64,000 nt of DNA from Vibrio orientalis CIP 102891 = ATCC 33934 (GTDB lineage: Bacteria; Pseudomonadota; Gammaproteobacteria; Enterobacterales; Vibrionaceae). The position numbers and the translations under genes are program-made. The notes under the pieces were generated by a model that had not been told where the DNA came from, did not search any database, and worked only from the letters and a program-made list of their open reading frames with translations. This document shows positions 63,201-64,000 of the stretch, piece after piece; position 1 is the stretch's first letter; every line of letters starts with the position of its first letter. Location: positions 868,001 to 932,000 of the forward strand of contig NZ_ACZV01000005.1 of assembly GCF_000176235.1 (NCBI RefSeq). Reading direction: 5' to 3'.

Positions 63201-64000
63201 CTTGAAGGTGGTAAAGGCGGTAATACGGCTTCTGTATTTGTTGGCTTAGACGGTTCAGGGTCTACGTTTGTTCTTAACGACCCTTCTGACTTAACTGCAT
63301 CGCATGAGCTTTCATTTACGCTGACTTCACGTTCTGATAATAGTTCTGCTGGTACAGTTAACGGTAACACCAATGGATTTGGCGTTGACAATGCGTGGGT
63401 GGATCAGGGTGAAACTCTTGTTGTTGATTACGCATCACCAGTGGCAGCGGCTTCGTTTGCATTCACGGGTGCAACTACTATCTACTATATTGCCTACGCA
63501 GAAGACGGTAGTGTGCTTGGCCAAGGCAACATTGCTAACGGCGATTCGATCTCCAACTTGGGTGAAATTAGTTATGTAGAGCTTTCTACTTCAAGCAGTG
63601 ATAGTCACAATAACTTCCAGTTTACCGGAAGCACATCAAGTGTTATTGACTCTTCAATTAATGATGTGAATCTGGACTTTGACGTCGTTGTAACTGATAG
63701 TGATGGCGATGAAGCTAACGGTAGTTTCAACGTCGATCTTGCTGCTACACGCAATACTCAGCAAGGCCCTACTGCTGGCACAGCAACGATGTCATACCAA
63801 CTGCTAGAGTCTGATTTAGTGAGTGATGGTCAAGAGTCACAAGTTAAGTCGCTTTCATTTACTGCGGGTAGTGATGCAATTGGCGCATTCCAATTCGGTG
63901 ACACAGACAGTATTCAGGTAGAAGGTATACGTGCCAAGGTTCACTGGGAACTGAATGAAAATGGTGAACTTATTGGTACTACGATGGGCCGCGAGGCGAT
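57300..64000 (+). CDS. Giant LapA/FrhA-type RTX adhesin (5' part, runs off the window)
   Basis: The open frame from the ATG at 57300 has no stop to the end of the window (over 2230 residues). The first 90 residues (MGFGTYVAMGNSG, then VIVIDINGNLRVLGEGELP) are the LapA-type retention module. TAAG at residues 92-95 matches the LapG protease site. Next come a cadherin/VCBS-like domain (about 163-242), two Calx-beta-like domains (to about 495), and eight repeats of 132 residues (about 496-1551). After a further calcium-binding domain, T1SS-143 repeats begin near residue 1707 (SLSFTAGSADVDTFAF) and again near 2180 (SLSFTAGSDAIGAFQF). Secretion by a LapEBC-like type I system and surface attachment, hemagglutination or biofilm function is expected. 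The C-terminal signal is outside the window. Confidence 0.92.
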   Translation, partial: MGFGTYVAMGNSGINQVIVIDINGNLRVLGEGELPKPGEVIFDPNAVEEQSSQVSLVDDSGVPQDLTAEIDDIFAALEEGQDPTQLGEDFATAAGGQSGSSLTASGSVSRDGAETIASTDFETSGFESLGLSETQSLALLEQFALFDPVFVDSNSSPLGESLAVITDEDTPISGSLTATDQNAQDILTFSQSSTPSNGTAVVNPDGTWTYTPNENFDGNDSFTVVVDDGNGGTDTLVVNVTVTPIPEISVTGGGDVSEGSDATYTISYDKPSTQDTILKLTNQLDSAEQEDIGSVQVETSTGQILTVNADGTVTVPAGTTSLNVVIPTTQDDVYEGDESFTLNVESVSGLLGSGSSLTTIKDDGSAGQDDDRPTVETISSPSVTEGEVAVFEVDLSNISESQTLVNLSLKGNTATAGSDFDNTEVTIVYSDGTSTKVDVKEDGSFDVNVPAGDTGFSVKVTTNDDVYDEPAESFYLEGKTEAQNEPVRGDGSISDDDDNDDGIDDDALATVNISATNGAVTEGETATFSVTRTGGDQDQTASVKLSLTHIDTEAADFDGTLQYKDSNGDWQNVDPSVAIEVPAGGLELQVKSFDDATTESLEGFHVEITEVVNGHDGTLSAGGSISDDDNNDDGIDDDALATVNISATNGAVTEGETATFSVTRTGGDQDQTASVKLSLTHIDTEAADFDGTLQYKDSNGDWQNVDPSVAIEVPAGGLELQVKSFDDATTESLEGFHVEITEVVNGHDGTLSAGGSISDDDNNDDGIDDDALATVNISATNGAVTEGETATFSVTRTGGDQDQTASVKLSLTHIDTEAADFDGTLQYKDSNGDWQNVDPSVAIEVPAGGLELQVKSFDDATTESLEGFHVEITEVVNGHDGTLSAGGSISDDDDNDDGIDDDALATVNISATNGAVTEGETATFSVTRTGGDQDQTASVKLSLTHIDTEAADFDGTLQYKDSNGDWQNVDPSVAIEVPAGGLELQVKSFDDATTESLEGFHVEITEVVNGHDGTLSAGGSISDDDNNDDGIDDDALATVNISATNGAVTEGETATFSVTRTGGDQDQTASVKLSLTHIDTEAADFDGTLQYKDSNGDWQNVDPSVAIEVPAGGLELQVKSFDDATTESLEGFHVEITEVVNGHDGTLSAGGSISDDDNNDDGIDDDALATVNISATNGAVTEGETATFSVTRTGGDQDQTTSVKLSLTHIDTEAADFDGTLQYKDSNGDWQNVDPSVAIEVPAGGLELQVKSFDDATTESLEGFHVEITEVVNGHDGTLSAGGSISDDDNNDDGIDDDALATVNISATNGAVTEGETATFSVTRTGGDQDQTASVKLSLTHIDTEAADFDGTLQYKDSNGDWQNVDPSVAIEVPAGGLELQVKSFDDATTESLEGFRVEITEVVNGHDGTLSAGGSISDDDNNDDGIDDDALATVNISATNGAVTEGETATFSVTRTGGDQDQTASVKLSLTHIDTEAADFDGTLQYKDSNGDWQNVDPSVAIEVPAGGLELQVKSFDDATTESLEGFHVEITEVVNGHDGTLSAGGSISDDRSSDNPDVDEDTTATLSIVGGDEVREGDDAYLEFTVKLSNEVGEAVDFTLSSGVDSDVNTADATGGQDYDNVDYYVADGNGGYRVATDADLRIAAGDTEVKVYVLVNKDSELESNETLALTANTGSDKVSGDKAVTATGVILDNYVDPSSSSSASLSLDDADTAGSATDVDTDSLSFTAGSADVDTFAFDVSDEVLNSISVTGLDGDIVWSSDQSTGNLIGSIGGQQAIVLSLQGSTIAANTTGTVTVIATLLDNLQHLESTDSIAISGIKVDAFDTNDQSASATVSIGISDDGVTLNALDLSGSNAQGIYHGTLTTGGVDEAYSADLSSNISGDGSFSDSGITAGGKTLYYFVDPENPDTLIAYIDHSDSPGEYSASNTDQELVFTLVADPNSDSYQLEVVRPIDSLTEVTIENLEGGKGGNTASVFVGLDGSGSTFVLNDPSDLTASHELSFTLTSRSDNSSAGTVNGNTNGFGVDNAWVDQGETLVVDYASPVAAASFAFTGATTIYYIAYAEDGSVLGQGNIANGDSISNLGEISYVELSTSSSDSHNNFQFTGSTSSVIDSSINDVNLDFDVVVTDSDGDEANGSFNVDLAATRNTQQGPTAGTATMSYQLLESDLVSDGQESQVKSLSFTAGSDAIGAFQFGDTDSIQVEGIRAKVHWELNENGELIGTTMGREA
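58785..61952 (+). repeat. Eight tandem 396-bp repeats in the adhesin gene
   Basis: Eight copies of a 132-codon unit (each beginning near DDGIDDDALATVNIS and ending SAGGSISDDD) follow each other without gaps at an exact 396-base period. Each is a Calx-beta-like domain joined by an aspartate/asparagine-rich calcium linker. Copies differ at only a few bases, e.g. Ala to Thr in copy 6 (about 60900) and His to Arg in copy 7 (about 61490), plus variation DDDDN/DDDNN in the linkers. The array is visibly GC-rich (35 of 60 bases in the line starting at 59221) compared with 26 of 60 in the downstream line starting at 62521. Confidence 0.95.

Overview
This window looks like chromosomal DNA of a marine Vibrio (Vibrionaceae). 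That is inferred from the gene set: a GntR-controlled prpB-prpC-acnD-prpF-prpE methylcitrate operon, queE-queC, a DUF2750 protein, a complete type VI secretion system (T6SS), and an OmpA/TolC/giant RTX adhesin locus arranged like the frhA region of V. cholerae. No rRNA, tRNA, CRISPR array, IS element or prophage was recognised.

Layout. 1-113: tail of a methyl-accepting chemotaxis protein. 146-4814 (minus): a TolC-HlyD-permease-permease export operon with no ATPase gene, preceded by a palindrome in its promoter. 4943-8181 (minus): tctC-tctB-tctA tripartite tricarboxylate transporter, with a long-range stem and T-tract between tctC and tctB. 8446-10233 (minus): secreted M28 aminopeptidase lipoprotein. 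10455-37158 (minus): T6SS in two blocks. The first block is vgrG, a 190-aa partner gene and PAAR. The second is tssA, hcp, tssB, tssC, a divergent tssC paralogue, tssE, tssF, tssG, clpV, an MFS transporter fused to two periplasmic sensor modules and a HAMP-like segment, two periplasmic binding proteins, FHA protein, tssJ, tssK, tssL with a SPOR domain, tssM, and a minimal Ser/Thr kinase. A divergent 300-aa protein of unknown function (37318-38220, plus) sits next to vgrG, and an unrecognised lipoprotein (38285-39082, minus) lies beyond it. 39248-48011 (plus): GntR operators, regulator and methylcitrate cycle operon for propionate use. 48116-54860: GNAT, NUDIX-PAP2 fusion, YidA-like phosphatase, queE, queC, TPR-GGDEF diguanylate cyclase, DUF2750 protein. 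54961-64000: OmpA-like lattice protein, TolC-like outer-membrane channel, and, divergently, a giant LapA/FrhA-type adhesin that runs off the window and carries eight near-identical 396-bp GC-rich repeats.

How the parts work together. The T6SS has every core component (TssA-M, Hcp, VgrG, PAAR, ClpV). It also has FHA and kinase parts of a threonine-phosphorylation switch, but no PppA phosphatase gene in the operon. The three genes between clpV and fha look like an envelope-sensing or transport module and are the most unusual part of the window. The adhesin has an N-terminal retention module with a TAAG motif, the type of site cut by LapG proteases under c-di-GMP/LapD control. An active-looking GGDEF protein lies a few genes away, but no functional link between them is shown here.
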